This document shows positions 9,932 through 20,764 of a DNA stretch of 64,000 nt, one piece after another. Under the pieces are notes generated by a model, which made no database searches, had not been told where the DNA came from, and saw only the letters and a list, made by a program, of their open reading frames with translations. Made by a program: the position numbers and the translations under genes. How positions within the stretch are numbered: the stretch's first letter is position 1; every line of letters begins with the position of its first letter. The DNA is taken from NCBI RefSeq assembly GCF_000739375.1, contig NZ_CP006704.1, positions 5,952,001 to 6,016,000 of the forward strand, given 5' to 3'. The stretch is from Comamonas testosteroni TK102 (GTDB lineage Bacteria > Pseudomonadota > Gammaproteobacteria > Burkholderiales > Burkholderiaceae_C).

Positions 9932-10320
9932 ATGGAATCAGGCTCCAAGCGAACCCACAGGGATTACACGCTGGCCTTTAAGCTGGCAGTGGTCGAGCAG
10001 GTGAAAAAAGGCGAGTTGACGTACAGGCAAGCGCAGGCGCGCTACGGGATCCAGGGTCGATCGACGGTGCTGGTGTGGCTGCGCAAGCACGGTCGCCAAG
10101 GTTGGGGGCGTGGTGCATCCCATGCAGCCATGCCCTGACATGCCCCCCAGCACTGACGCCCGAGCAGCAGATCAAAGCCTTGCAAGTGCAGCTCAGAGAG
10201 GCCAACGGGAAGGCCCAGCTGTTCGAAGCGATGCTGGATGTTCTCAAGAAGGACTATGGAGTGCGCGTCGTAAGAACGCCTTCGGGCAAGTCCTCGCGCA
10301 GCGGCTCGTCCAAGGGCTGA
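9932..10320 (+). pseudogene. IS3-family transposase OrfA, frameshifted
   Basis: The DNA-binding half of the IS3 transposase. The N-terminal helix-turn-helix reads from the ATG at 9932 (MESGSKRTHRDYTLAFKLAV, then YGIQGRSTVLVWLRKHG) but runs into a stop at 10136-10138. The rest of the protein, with the heptad region LTPEQQIKALQVQL and the usual PSGKSS tail, continues in another frame to 10320. A single-base change in the stretch about 10120-10165 would restore one frame. This is not the programmed orfA-orfB slip, which would be near 10300. Confidence 0.85.
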
Positions 10321-11156
10321 GCCGACAGGCGTACCTCCAGGGCCAACGGCGCCACGCCCAGCGTGAGAGCCGGGCCGATGCGGTGGTGCAGCTGGTGCAC
10401 GATCGGCGGGTTCGCCAGCCCAGGCTGGGTACGCGCAAGTTGCACCATCTGCTGCGCCAGCCGCTGGGGCAGGCGGATATCCGTCTGGGGCGCGATGCGC
10501 TGTTCGATGTGCTGCGCAACGCCCGGGTGCCGGTGCCCGTACGGCGGGCGTATCACAAGACCACAGACAGCCATCACCGGTTTCGTCGTTATCCCGATCT
10601 GCTCAAGGCGGGCGATCAGCCGGTGTGCGACAGGGCCAGCGAGCAGGTCTGGGTGGCCGACCTCACCTATCTGCCCACGGCCGACAAGTTCGTCTACCTG
10701 AGCCTGGTCACCGACGCCCACTCGCGCAAGATAGTGGGCTGGCATGTACATGACAACCTGCAAACCGAGCCGAGGGCCCTGGCCCCGAAGATGGCCTTGC
10801 GTGCCCGCCAGAGCCACCAGCGCCTGGTGCACCATTCGGACCGGGGCATCCAGTACTGCTCGAGCTACTACCAGAGCGTCCACCAGCGCCACGGCCTGGA
10901 CTGCTCAATGACCGATGGCTAGGACGGCTAGCAGAATGCGCTGGCCGAGCGGGTCAACGGCATCCTCAAAGGCGAGTTGCTGCTGCAGCGGCCCGCCGAC
11001 TTGGAGCAGGCCCGGCGCATGGAGGGTAAGTCGGTGAGGATCTACAACAGCGAGCGCCGCCATCAATCGTTGAAAATGCAAACCCCCGATGCGGTGCATC
11101 GGGCGTCCTTGGGCGGCATCCGCCGGCTTGAATTACCGTCCGAGGTGTCAAACTGA
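10227..11156 (+). pseudogene. IS3-family transposase OrfB (DDE), two in-frame stops
   Basis: The catalytic half of the transposase. It carries the first Asp in VWVADLTYLPT, the second in HHSDRGIQY and the Glu in NALAERVNGILKGE, so the DDE triad is recognisable. Two TAG codons interrupt the frame between the second Asp and the Glu, at about 10920 and 10929, where relatives have Tyr codons. The frame then runs to its natural TGA at 11154-11156, inside the right inverted repeat. The start is set by similarity only, because OrfB is normally made by frameshifting from OrfA. Confidence 0.85.
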
Positions 11157-11185
11157 TCCAGGACGGGTCACTGACATGCCGCCAC

Positions 11186-11803
11186 TCAGTGGGGCACGGT
11201 ATTCACAAAGCTGGGGCGCGCCGCCAGCTTGGTCAGCAAGGCGGCCAGATTCGGATGCTCGGCGCGCCAGTCCAGCTCGGGAAAGCGGAAATCCAGCCAG
11301 GCCAGGGCGCAGCCGACGCTGATATCGGCCAGCGTCAGATGCGTGCCGCCACAGCAGAACGGCTTCTCGCCCAATCCCTGCGACATGACCTTGAGCACGG
11401 CCCGGACCTTGCCCATCTGGCGATCCATCCAGGCCTGGCTACGCTGCTCTGCGCTGCGGCCTGGCCAGGTGGCCTCCAGCCGCACCAGAACGGCAGCATC
11501 CAGCATGCCGTCGGCCAGGGCCTCCCAGGTCTTGACCTCGGCGCGCTCGCGGCCCGTGCCCGGAATCAGCTTGCCGACCGGCGAAAGTGTGTCCAGATAT
11601 TCGACGATGACGCGCGAATCGAACATTGCCTCCGTGCCATCCATCACCAGACGCGGCACCTTGCCCAGAGGATTGCCCGTACCCGGTGAAAGCGCTTCCT
11701 CCCAGGGGTTTTCTTCGACAAATTGATAGTCCAGCTTCTTTTCGGCCAGCACGACGCGGACTTTGCGCACAAAGGGGCTGGTGGTGGAGCCTATTAGTTT
11801 CAT
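11186..11803 (-). CDS. Glutathione S-transferase family protein
   Basis: A 205-residue cytoplasmic GST-like protein. The thioredoxin-fold N-terminal half begins MKLIGSTTSPFVRKVRVVLA and contains the conserved cis-Pro region GKVPRLVMDG followed by the glutathione gamma-glutamyl site (about residues 48-66); the helical C-terminal half follows. I chose the ATG at 11803; the open frame runs 41 codons further upstream but those do not look like protein. The likely catalytic residue is the Ser or Thr in STTSPF, placing it with the bacterial Ser-type GSTs. Substrate unknown. It is divergent from purB. Confidence 0.9.
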   Translation of the reverse strand: MKLIGSTTSPFVRKVRVVLAEKKLDYQFVEENPWEEALSPGTGNPLGKVPRLVMDGTEAMFDSRVIVEYLDTLSPVGKLIPGTGRERAEVKTWEALADGMLDAAVLVRLEATWPGRSAEQRSQAWMDRQMGKVRAVLKVMSQGLGEKPFCCGGTHLTLADISVGCALAWLDFRFPELDWRAEHPNLAALLTKLAARPSFVNTVPH

Positions 11804-11805
11804 AG

Positions 11806-13353
<1,548 letters not shown>

Positions 13354-13416
13354 TTCGCAAGTTTGGTCCAAAAAAAGATAGCTGCTAGCGCTTGATATTC
13401 AAGCTTTTCAGCATCA

Positions 13417-13458
13417 AAGAGCTGCCAAAGCCAATGTTTATTGGCGCTGGCAGCTCTT
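13417..13458 (+). terminator. Terminator after purB
   Basis: Two nested inverted repeats form one long hairpin: outer arms AAGAGCTGCCA (13417-13427) and TGGCAGCTCTT (13448-13458), inner arms GCCAAT and ATTGGC with a 4-base loop. A T run follows. The bases just upstream (13378-13405, with AGCTGCTAGCGCTTGATATT) resemble a dispersed intergenic repeat I recall from Comamonadaceae genomes. Confidence 0.85.
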
Positions 13459-13502
13459 GTTTTTGATAGTTTTCAAAAGGACTGCCTGCGGGCAGCACCG
13501 CC

Positions 13503-14063
13503 ATGGCCATCAAGTCCACCATCTTCAAAGCCAATCTGTCGATTGCCGACATCGACCACAACTACTACGCCGACCACAATCTGACGTTGGCGCGCCATCC
13601 CAGCGAAACAGATGACCGCATGATGGTGCGCCTGGTGGCCCTGGCGCTGAACGCCTGGAAGCTGCAAGACCTGTGCAACGGTGACGGCACTCTGGGCTTT
13701 GGCATTGGCTTGTCCGACCCTGATGATCCGGACGTGCACATCACCGATTACACCGGCCAGAAGCGTCTGTGGATCGAAGTCGGCCAGCCCGACGAAAAGC
13801 CCATCACCAAGGCCTGCAACAAGTCGGACCATATGCTGGTCTACCCCTTCAACCACGCCGCCCATGTCTGGTGGAAGGGTCTGGAAGGCAAGCTGGCCCG
13901 CCAGAGCAAGCTGGAAGTGCATTACATCGACTCGGAAGTGGCCCAGCAGCTGGGCTCTCTGGCCGAGCGCAGCATGCAGCTGCAGGCCACGATTCAGGAA
14001 GGCCAGCTCACGCTGTCCAGCAATCTGGGCACGGTGTTTGTCGAGCCCACGCGCTGGAAATAA
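13503..14063 (+). CDS. yaeQ: YaeQ family protein
   Basis: 186 residues, clearly YaeQ: MAIKSTIFKANLSIADIDHN at the start, then the PSETDDRMMVRLVAL and WIEVGQPDEKPITKACNKSD segments. Solved YaeQ proteins have a PD-(D/E)xK nuclease-like fold; the E-x-G-Q-x-x-x-K arrangement is visible here (WIEVGQPDEK). No confirmed function is known; an old report of suppression of an RfaH defect remains unexplained. It lies after the purB terminator and is convergent with the next gene, only 3 bases apart. Confidence 0.93.
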   Translation: MAIKSTIFKANLSIADIDHNYYADHNLTLARHPSETDDRMMVRLVALALNAWKLQDLCNGDGTLGFGIGLSDPDDPDVHITDYTGQKRLWIEVGQPDEKPITKACNKSDHMLVYPFNHAAHVWWKGLEGKLARQSKLEVHYIDSEVAQQLGSLAERSMQLQATIQEGQLTLSSNLGTVFVEPTRWK

Positions 14064-14066
14064 GCT

Positions 14067-14489
14067 TCAGAAACTCTGGCCGCGCCGCTCCGCCGCGCGC
14101 TCCGCATAGCGGTTGAAGCGCCAGGAATCGCCCTCGACCGTGATGCGGCGCCATACGGCCCGCTTCTCGGCGGGCTCCATGGCCGTCCAGTACTGCACCT
14201 CGTCAAAGCTGCGGCCGCAGCCCTTGCATTTCTCATCGCCCTGGCTGGTGGAGCAGATGGCAATGCAGGGTGTATCGGGCATGGTGTCGAACCAGGCCAG
14301 CCAGGCCGCCATGGCATGTGACGGAAAGCCCTCCACGGCCACGTCGGGCTCGCATTCATAGATCATCAGCGCATACACCTCGGCCAGAGCCTTGACCCCG
14401 GGTGCCAGCAGCACGCCGTCGGGCGATGGGGCACGGCCTCGCCAGTAATTGATGGCCGCTTCGATGTCGGTGATGTGGATGGCAGTCAT
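14067..14489 (-). CDS. DUF3717 plus DUF1289 domain protein
   Basis: About 140 residues. The N-terminal half (ITDIEAAINYWR...) matches DUF3717. The second half (TPCIAICSTSQ, then KCKGCGRSFDEVQYW) matches DUF1289, a small Cys-rich domain with four cysteines placed to bind a metal. Function unknown. The start is set at the ATG at 14489 (MTAIHITDIEAAINYW); the open frame continues 9 codons upstream without protein-like content. Convergent with yaeQ. Confidence 0.82.
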   Translation of the reverse strand: MTAIHITDIEAAINYWRGRAPSPDGVLLAPGVKALAEVYALMIYECEPDVAVEGFPSHAMAAWLAWFDTMPDTPCIAICSTSQGDEKCKGCGRSFDEVQYWTAMEPAEKRAVWRRITVEGDSWRFNRYAERAAERRGQSF

Positions 14490-14666
14490 GGAGCAGGCAT
14501 CATAAGCCGCTGCCATGAGGCCTGCGCCAGCAAGGTTGCTGCGTTTTTGGTAGCTACCCGCGCTTTGTGCAAAAGCGTCGCAAGACTGCTGCTCAATATA
14601 AAACCTGTGAACTAGATGGGTTTTGAAGCTTGAAATCCCATGCCTGCTGTGTTGAAATGCACAGCT

Positions 14667-14786
14667 TCGAAGGGGAGTAGCTTATCGGACGCATGTTGTG
14701 CGTCATGAGCGGATGGTCGTCAATACGAAGCGCAAGCTTCCGGCCATGCGGTTTGCAGACTGACTGCAATCGAGCAAGACCTTTGA
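14667..14786 (+). promoter_or_regulatory. yybP-ykoY manganese riboswitch
   Basis: A leader upstream of a TerC-family gene with the hallmarks of the yybP-ykoY Mn2+ riboswitch: the conserved GGGGAGTAGC at 14672-14681, a variable stem, a GGTTTGCAGACTG-like segment near 14750-14763, and the closing GCAAGACCTTTGA at 14774-14786. A 7-bp P1 helix pairs 14667-14673 with 14780-14786. High manganese would be expected to switch on the downstream membrane protein. The ribosome site of that gene lies about 140 bases further on, so either transcriptional or translational control is possible. Confidence 0.88.
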
Positions 14787-14940
14787 TAGGCCGATGACGG
14801 TCAATCAAAGTGACTTCCCCTGCACGATTCCTCGCGCGGGTTTGCGCTTCGACTTACGTCACCTTGGTCTTCACCCGCTGGCGTCAAGTGCCAAACCTAT
14901 GCAGACTGCACCAGCGGCATTCCACAACGAGGAAAATCAC

Positions 14941-15696
14941 ATGGATCTGGACTTTCTGACCCACACGCCCTTCTGGATTGCGCTGGGCCAAATCATCATC
15001 ATCGACATCCTGCTGGGCGGCGACAATGCGGTCGTGATCGCACTGGCCTGCCGCAAGCTGCCCCCCGAGCAACGCCGCAAGGGCATCATCTACGGCACGG
15101 CCGGCGCCATCATCCTGCGCATCATCCTGATCGCCTTTGCCATGGTGCTGCTGCAGCTGCCCTTCCTGAAGGTCGTGGGTGCCGTCCTGCTGATCTGGAT
15201 CGGTATCAAGCTGATTGCTCCCGATGACGAAGGTCACGACAACATCGAAGGCAGCGACAAGCTGTTTGCCGCCATCAAGACCATCATCGTCGCCGACCTG
15301 GTGATGTCCGTGGACAACGTGATCGCCATCGCCGGCGCCGCCCAGAGCTCGGGCGACCACCAGATGCTGCTGATCGTGCTGGGTCTGCTGATTTCCGTGC
15401 CCATCATCGTCTGGGGCTCGCAGCTGGTCATCAAGCTGATGGAGCGCTTCCCCATGATCATCGTGGCCGGCGGCATGCTGCTGGGCTGGATCGCGGGCGG
15501 CATGTTCGTGACCGACCCCGTGTTCGTGAACACCGAGAAGTGGCTGTGGATGCCCAAGCTGGGCACCACCGATGCACAGGGTCTGGCCGAGATCTCCAAG
15601 ACCCTGTACTGGGCAGCCCATATCGGCGGCGCGCTGCTGGTGCTGGCCCTGGGCAAGTTCATTGCCAGCCGCCGTCCCGCGGTTGCAGCCCACTAA
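14941..15696 (+). CDS. TerC/YjbE-family integral membrane protein, likely Mn2+ exporter
   Basis: A 251-residue inner-membrane protein with about seven hydrophobic segments. The family motif with paired acidic residues occurs twice, IIIIDILLGGDNAVVIAL (about residues 20-37) and VADLVMSVDNVIAIAG (about 118-133), the internal repeat of TerC/TMEM165-like transporters. Members with this leader type are thought to export Mn2+ or supply it to secreted proteins. The ATG at 14941 has a GAGGAAA ribosome site; an in-frame start at 14794 would run through the riboswitch tail and is rejected. Tellurium resistance should not be assumed from the family name. Confidence 0.92.
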   Translation: MDLDFLTHTPFWIALGQIIIIDILLGGDNAVVIALACRKLPPEQRRKGIIYGTAGAIILRIILIAFAMVLLQLPFLKVVGAVLLIWIGIKLIAPDDEGHDNIEGSDKLFAAIKTIIVADLVMSVDNVIAIAGAAQSSGDHQMLLIVLGLLISVPIIVWGSQLVIKLMERFPMIIVAGGMLLGWIAGGMFVTDPVFVNTEKWLWMPKLGTTDAQGLAEISKTLYWAAHIGGALLVLALGKFIASRRPAVAAH

Positions 15697-15716
15697 GTCT
15701 GGAAAACCCAGCAATT

Positions 15717-15752
15717 CGTGAAGGAATGCGGGAACTGACCGCAGCCTTCACG
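15717..15752 (+). terminator. Hairpin after the TerC-family gene
   Basis: Outer arms CGTGAAGG and CCTTCACG with inner arms GCGG and CCGC around a 7-base loop, 21 bases after the stop codon. There is no clear T run, so it may end the transcript weakly or protect its 3' end. Confidence 0.55.
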
Positions 15753-15829
15753 ACTCACAATAGAAACAAGTCGGCACATTCCTACAGAGGTGCCGCATTC
15801 TTCAACCTTCGTTCCCGTTAGGACGCACT

Positions 15830-16297
15830 TTGAACCCCATCATTGTTTACGTGGATGACGCCACATACGCCCAGCCTATGCTCGAGGCACTGGCGGGATC
15901 AAGCCAGGCGGCTTCCTCCCACTGGTTGCTGGTGGCCTGTGCTCCGCGCATGACCCACCGTGTGAGCAAATGGGTCAGCCATCGCGCTCGCGAGAACTGG
16001 CGCGGCAAATGGGCCGACAAGCTGTTTACGGCCTTGATGCCCGTCATGGCGACGAGCGGCGGCAAGGTCACGCCCGTCTTGGCCAAGGGCCCGCTGACCG
16101 AGCTGGTTACGGAGCTGCAGCAGGAACATGGCGCAGCACAGATCATCGACGCCCGCCGCCCCAAGCAGGAGGCTGTACAAGCCGCCCCCGTCAATGCCAA
16201 GACCAATGCCAACGGCGGCCGCTGGAATCTGCCTGGCACCATGGCCGCGATTGCCGCCATGATGGGCTTTGTAATCGACGACTCGCTCTCGATTTAA
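15830..16297 (+). CDS. Conserved hypothetical protein
   Basis: 155 residues from a TTG start (MNPIIVYVDDATYAQPMLEA), which begins directly with protein-like sequence. Not a family I can name. The N-terminal part looks like a small alpha/beta fold with a buried first strand (IIVYVDD) and may be a universal-stress-like fold. The C-terminal part is a low-complexity linker (about residues 117-135) and a hydrophobic stretch (TMAAIAAMMGFVI) that could attach it to the membrane. The coding signal is strong (high-GC third positions). It ends before a good terminator. Confidence 0.7.
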   Translation: MNPIIVYVDDATYAQPMLEALAGSSQAASSHWLLVACAPRMTHRVSKWVSHRARENWRGKWADKLFTALMPVMATSGGKVTPVLAKGPLTELVTELQQEHGAAQIIDARRPKQEAVQAAPVNAKTNANGGRWNLPGTMAAIAAMMGFVIDDSLSI

Positions 16298-16316
16298 GAG
16301 CAGCTTCCAAACCTTG

Positions 16317-16353
16317 AAAGCCTTGTGCGGTGGCCGCTGCACAAGGCTTTTTT
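16317..16353 (+). terminator. Rho-independent terminator
   Basis: Arms AAAGCCTTGTGC (16317-16328) and GCACAAGGCTTT (16339-16350) with a 10-base loop, followed by a T run. It closes the transcript of the hypothetical gene before the next small membrane-protein gene. Confidence 0.9.
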
Positions 16354-16408
16354 CATGGGCCGGCAGCGCGCCAGCGCGCAGGCAGCACCTACTGCTATGC
16401 TGGGCGGC

Positions 16409-16759
16409 ATGAAAATCCTCGTCAAATGGCTTCTTTGCGCGGCGGCTCTGCTCGGGGTCGCCTATGTCTACAGCGGCGTCCAGGTGCAAAGCTTTGGCTC
16501 AGCCATGATTGCGGCCCTCGTCATCGGTCTGCTCAACACCATCATCCGGCCCATACTCGTAGTGCTGACCCTGCCCGTGACCATCGTCACCGTGGGTCTG
16601 TTCCTGCTGGTGGTCAACGGCCTGATGTTCTGGATGGCCTCGGGCCTGCTGGGCGGCTTCCACGTTGCCGGCTTCTGGGCCGCTATGCTGGGCGCGCTGA
16701 TTTATTCGGTGCTGGGCCTACTTATTGACCGCCTTGTCGCGCAGCTGTTCCCGGAGTAG
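16409..16759 (+). CDS. Phage-holin-like (DUF360 / PF04020) membrane protein
   Basis: About 116 residues with four hydrophobic helices: LLCAAALLGVAYVYSG, AALVIGLLNTIIRPIL, VTIVTVGLFLLVVNGLMFWM and [16 protein letters not shown]. The LLNTIIRPILVVLTLP segment is the signature of the small family labelled phage holin family 4. Despite the label most members are chromosomal inner-membrane proteins of unknown role, and there is no phage context here. The start is the ATG at 16409; the frame is open further upstream through the terminator. Its last 42 bases overlap the 3' end of the convergent M48 protease gene. Confidence 0.82.
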   Translation: MKILVKWLLCAAALLGVAYVYSGVQVQSFGSAMIAALVIGLLNTIIRPILVVLTLPVTIVTVGLFLLVVNGLMFWMASGLLGGFHVAGFWAAMLGALIYSVLGLLIDRLVAQLFPE

Positions 16760-18391
16760 CTCTTCGACGGCACGCAGACGCGTGTCGATGATGGAGGCCT
16801 CGAAGTAATCCGCCCTGGCCCCGGCCTTGCGGGCCAGATCCTGGGCCGCCTTGAAGCGATCCACCGCTGCCGCATAGTCATAGTGGGCCACCTGGGCCTC
16901 GGCCTCGGCCCGCAGGGCGCGCATTTCCTGGCCCTGGCTGCGCCATACGCGCGCCAGCGTCTGCCAGGCCGAACCATCGCGGGGATGGTCCGTCACCCAG
17001 GTCTGCAAGGGACTGGCCATGGAGCCTGCCTGGTTGAGCCTGAGCAGGATCTCCGTCTTGAGCAGCAGCTCCGGCCTGCGCGGCGCAACCCGCTCCACCA
17101 CGTCAATCGTGGCCAGACTGGGCCCGGCCTCGCGCGGCCCGGCCTCACGTGGCCCGGCCAGATTGCCACTGGCCGTCGCCTTGGGGGCAGCCTGGGGAGC
17201 CAGCACCGACTGCAAGGGCAAGGCAACCAGGGCCGCCTGTGAATTGTCGGCCTTGAACTCGAGCTCGGCATTCAGCCATCGGGCCTGGATATTCGCGGGT
17301 GCATTGCCGGCCGTCGCCGTGAGCAGCCGCTGCACCATCTCGCGCGCCAGCGGCCAGTCGCGCAGATACATGGCGCTGAGCGTGGCCGCATAGAGCTGAG
17401 CGACCTGCTCGAACTGGCTCAGACTGGAAAAACTGCCGGAACGCGGCAACGTGGCCCACTGGCGGCGCACCTCGACACCGGGGTTGGAAATCACACGGGC
17501 GCGGGCCGACATCATCACATGCTCCAGCGTAGGCACGGGGTCGGCCGCGCGCTTGCCGGGCGGAATGCGCGAATCCATGTCCGCGATACGCTGGGTAGTC
17601 AAGGGGTGGCTGCGCAGATAGGGCCAGCTGCCGTTGTCGTTGAGCCGGCTGGCCTGCTGCAGCTTGCCGAACATGCTCACAAAACCCTGGGGAGCAAAAC
17701 CGGCAGGAGACATCAGGCTATAGCCCATGCGGTCCGCCTCGCTCTCCATGGCGCGCGAGAAATTCAGCTGGTTCTGCATCACGGCCGCCGGACCGCCCAT
17801 CATGATGGCCATGGCCGCATCGGGGCTGCGCGTGGCCGCCAGGGCGCCCAGCAGCATGGAAGCCAGCATCAGCGGCGTCTGCTTGCCCTGCTGCGCCATC
17901 ATGCGGGCAATGTGGCGCTGGGTGATGTGGCTGGTTTCATGGGCAATGACCGAGGCCAGCTCATCGCCGCTGCTGACCACGCCGATCAGTCCCAGATAAA
18001 CGCCCATATAGCCGCCGGGCAACGCAAACGCATTGACCTGGCGATCCTTGCCCAGCAGCAGCGTCCAGGCAAAGCGCTCCTCCAGCTCGGGCGACAGCTC
18101 GCCATTCTTGCGCGCCGCATCCTGCAGATGCAGCCAGATGCCTTCCACATACTCCTGCAGCACCGGGTCATCCAGATAGTCCGGGTCGCGGTACAGCTCG
18201 CGGGCGATGGAGTCACCCAGGCGCCGCTCCTCGCCCGTGGTCAGCGACGAGGCACCGTCACCCAGAGTCGGCAAACCCGCCGCCAGGGCACCGGGTGCCA
18301 AAGGTGAGACTGCTTGAATAGCTATCAAAACAGAAGCTGTCAGGGCTTTTAAAATATGAACTTTACGCAGTTTTGGCATCAAAAATGGCAT
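16718..18391 (-). CDS. M48 family metalloprotease with TPR-like C-terminus (BepA-like)
   Basis: A periplasmic zinc protease of the BepA/YfgC type, which in E. coli helps assemble or degrade outer-membrane proteins. A signal peptide occupies roughly the first 40 residues ([22 protein letters not shown]). The zinc site HETSH is at about residues 151-155, counting from the chosen start, with the third ligand in [10 protein letters not shown]. The C-terminal half is helical and TPR-like. Length is somewhat above E. coli BepA (487). The start is ambiguous: GTG at 18400, ATG at 18391 or ATG at 18379, without a clear ribosome site; the signal peptide is included in all. [17 protein letters not shown] micro-repeat occurs in the linker near 17120-17160. 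Confidence 0.9.
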   Translation of the reverse strand: MPFLMPKLRKVHILKALTASVLIAIQAVSPLAPGALAAGLPTLGDGASSLTTGEERRLGDSIARELYRDPDYLDDPVLQEYVEGIWLHLQDAARKNGELSPELEERFAWTLLLGKDRQVNAFALPGGYMGVYLGLIGVVSSGDELASVIAHETSHITQRHIARMMAQQGKQTPLMLASMLLGALAATRSPDAAMAIMMGGPAAVMQNQLNFSRAMESEADRMGYSLMSPAGFAPQGFVSMFGKLQQASRLNDNGSWPYLRSHPLTTQRIADMDSRIPPGKRAADPVPTLEHVMMSARARVISNPGVEVRRQWATLPRSGSFSSLSQFEQVAQLYAATLSAMYLRDWPLAREMVQRLLTATAGNAPANIQARWLNAELEFKADNSQAALVALPLQSVLAPQAAPKATASGNLAGPREAGPREAGPSLATIDVVERVAPRRPELLLKTEILLRLNQAGSMASPLQTWVTDHPRDGSAWQTLARVWRSQGQEMRALRAEAEAQVAHYDYAAAVDRFKAAQDLARKAGARADYFEASIIDTRLRAVEELLREQLRDKAVNK

Positions 18392-18579
18392 GGCAATCAC
18401 AGCATTGCCGGCTTATGGATCTTCCATATGCCGACCGTTCAACACCCCACTATGATGCCTTGATTGATGGAGACGGCGACATGCCCGCCTGGGATGCCCA
18501 GGTAAAGCCGCCAGTCCGTCCCCGCTCAACCGTGATTGGGCGGCAGAACCCAAGCCGTCTGCCGCCGGAAAGAACCGCC

Positions 18580-19092
18580 ATGTCCTCTCTTACCCACTTC
18601 GACGCCCAGGGCCAAGCCCATATGGTGGACGTCGGCGCCAAACCCAGCACCCATCGCATCGCCGTGGCCGAAGGCCGCATCACCATGAAGCCGGAAACCC
18701 TGGCCATTGTGCAGGCCGGCACGGCCAAAAAAGGCGACGTGCTGGGCGTGGCCCGCATCGCCGCCATCATGGCCGCCAAAAAAACCAGCGACCTCATTCC
18801 GCTCTGCCACCCCCTGGCCCTGACCCGCGTGGCCGTCGAGTTTGAGCTGGAGCCCGAATCCAGCTCCATTCTCTGCACCGCCACCGTCGAGCTAAAAGGC
18901 CAGACCGGTGTGGAAATGGAAGCCCTGACCGCCGTACAGGTCGGCCTGCTGACGATCTACGATATGTGCAAGGCGGTGGATAAGGGGATGGTGATGGGCG
19001 AGGTCAGGGTGCTGGAGAAGCGGGGGGGGGAAGTCGGATCACATGGTTTAAAAGCAACCGTCAATTACATATACCCGTCAGATTATATTTAA
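18580..19092 (+). CDS. moaC: Cyclic pyranopterin monophosphate synthase, 3' end frameshifted
   Basis: Second step of molybdenum cofactor synthesis: forms cPMP from the MoaA product. Conserved MoaC segments are present: the active-site region LIPLCHPL (about residues 70-77), [12 protein letters not shown] and [11 protein letters not shown] with the catalytic Asp/Lys. The usual C-terminal motif is EKRGGKSG. Here the run of nine G at 19022-19030 shifts the frame, giving [13 protein letters not shown] and an unrelated tail to 19092. With eight G the protein would end at a TAA at 19049-19051 after [11 protein letters not shown], a normal length. The start at 18580 begins [19 protein letters not shown]; the frame is open further upstream. 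Confidence 0.9.
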   Translation: MSSLTHFDAQGQAHMVDVGAKPSTHRIAVAEGRITMKPETLAIVQAGTAKKGDVLGVARIAAIMAAKKTSDLIPLCHPLALTRVAVEFELEPESSSILCTATVELKGQTGVEMEALTAVQVGLLTIYDMCKAVDKGMVMGEVRVLEKRGGEVGSHGLKATVNYIYPSDYI

Positions 19093-20722
19093 TTGAATAT
19101 TCTTCGGCCTTAAGTATACCAAAACGGCCAAAGAAAGACTCTATGATCAATTCTTGATTCTTTGCTTCATCACATTTACCCATTTTCAATAAAAATAAGT
19201 AATACTGGCGCATTGTTATGAGCCATGGAAAGCGTTTAGAGATTATCCTAGCGGACTCCACATTTTCCTCGTCTATATCAGAGGATGGAGTAGTTCTTAA
19301 TACCTTCACAAGCCCTTGGTACTGGCTCAAAATTAAAGACGAAGAAGCGTACTGGTGCAATTCATCGTCTTTTGTATAGAACTGTTCCTCTAACAAGGAA
19401 GCCCGAAAATCATTTTCAATTTTCAAATATTCCCTGCCAACAACAACAGACAGCACTAATGAGAGAAAAATAAATATCCAAATTAATTTTTTAAAATTCG
19501 ACGAAATAAGTTTTAAAAATTTTGTATTTCCTTCGACTACCCCCATAAAAAATACACACGGCAACATAAAATACATATATGCAAATGGATACTCTAGCAT
19601 ACTATGTACCGCAATTGGTAAAATCAATAGAATTGCACATTGAGAAGTAATTACAGATTTTTCATTGCCTTTAGCAATTATATTGCCGTGCAAGGATCTT
19701 ACCATCCAAAATATCAGCGCTATTGCAATTACTCCACCAACCGGAACTCCAAACCAGATCATCAGATCCAAAAACAAATTGTGGGCATGATCCATGTTCT
19801 CCGCACCGCCAATGTTCACGGTAAAATTTTGCTGGGCTGCCCCGAGATTCAACCATCCCCAACCAATGAATGGTTTTTCAGAGATCGCCGCATACATTTG
19901 CTCCCATAGCTTATAACGCGTTGTACTTAATCCTGAAAATTCTCGCGCAGCACTTCCACCGAAGAAATTGGATATATCCGCCCATTTAATGAAAATTGCC
20001 CAATAGAGCAATAAGGAGATTGAGACCCAATGTAGGGATTTCCTGAAATCCTTAATAAAAAATACCACAACCGCCATAATCGTAATTGATAATGCACCGG
20101 TTCTAGACTGGGTTGCGACTAATGTAAAAACAAGAATTACAGAAGCACTATACAACCATAAACCCCGTATCTTCTTGTTTATATCGAAATAAAGCAATGA
20201 TACAAGCGCCATTAGCAATAATGTAGCCAACTGATTAGGCTGTGCAATATTGCCATAAACTCGGCCCTTGCTGGGGTACATAAACATCCCTTACTCTACG
20301 CCTTGCCATTGAGCAAGGCCCACAACACTGTTTATCAAAGCGCCGAGGAGAATCGTCAAGAATACGATATCTATCTTTGAAATATTTTCATAATTCACAC
20401 AGTCTCTCTGCTCTATTAAAGATAAAATTCCGAGAGAAGAAGACATGCAGCAGTATGCTGACAATAATATCAAAAATACAAGATCTCCGAGACCAATCAA
20501 TCCAAGGAAATACTGAACTATAGAGATAACGGCTAACAGAGACAAGCAAATATAGATACGTATCGGTATAAGTGTGACCCCCCCCCATAGCAATACAAAT
20601 CCAGCGCAAGCAAATGCTTCCTGCAAAAAAGTGTTCCAGGGTGATATGTGGTCCGGAATTACCCACATCAGCACTAAAAAAACACCAGCAGTTAATTGAC
20701 TATATTTCTTGAAATAAGACAT
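19061..20722 (-). pseudogene. O-antigen-ligase-like (PglL/TfpO type) pilin glycosyltransferase, in-frame stop
   Basis: A multi-membrane-span protein of the Wzy_C/PglL class, split by a TAA at 20291-20293. Both parts are in the same frame and only two codons separate the stop from the next ATG, so this is a nonsense change, not a frameshift. The first part (143 residues) has several hydrophobic helices; the second (408 residues) starts in the conserved region YGNIAQPNQLATLLL and has the ligase core GWGWLNLGAAQQ and AHNLFLDLMIWFGV. Genes of this family next to pilA attach O-linked glycan to pilin in Pseudomonas and Neisseria. GC content is well below the left flank, suggesting a transferred block. 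The second part could still be made as a truncated protein, but the family needs its N-terminal helices. Confidence 0.8.
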
Positions 20723-20747
20723 AAAAAAAGCCCCCTGGCGGAGGCTT
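20723..20747 (-). terminator. Terminator after pilA
   Basis: On the minus strand AAGCCTCC and GGGGGCTT pair around GCCA, then a run of seven T. The T run touches the ATG of the downstream glycosyltransferase-like gene (20722), so most pilA transcripts should stop here and only read-through would express the next gene. Confidence 0.85.
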
Positions 20748-20764
20748 CTCTGACTGAATAGATA

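Larger units (their letters stand above)
9879..11170 (+). mobile_element. IS3-family insertion sequence (degenerate, ends intact)
   Basis: A 1292-bp element with imperfect terminal inverted repeats of about 28 bp. Both begin TGACCCGTCCTG and share TTGACACCT further in (left end 9879-9906, right end 11143-11170). The element is flanked by the 3-bp direct repeat CTG (9876-9878 and 11171-11173), the target duplication length typical of the IS3 family. Inside are an orfA with a small HTH and a leucine-zipper-like tail and an orfB with the DDE transposase; both are broken (see separate entries), so the element cannot move by itself. It sits between a terminator and the 3' end of the GST gene and interrupts no gene. 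Confidence 0.92.

Noticed and set aside
10136..10320. Programmed frameshift as explanation of the broken orfA
   Set aside because: The break is far upstream of the normal orfA/orfB slip site and an in-frame stop intervenes; orfB is independently broken.
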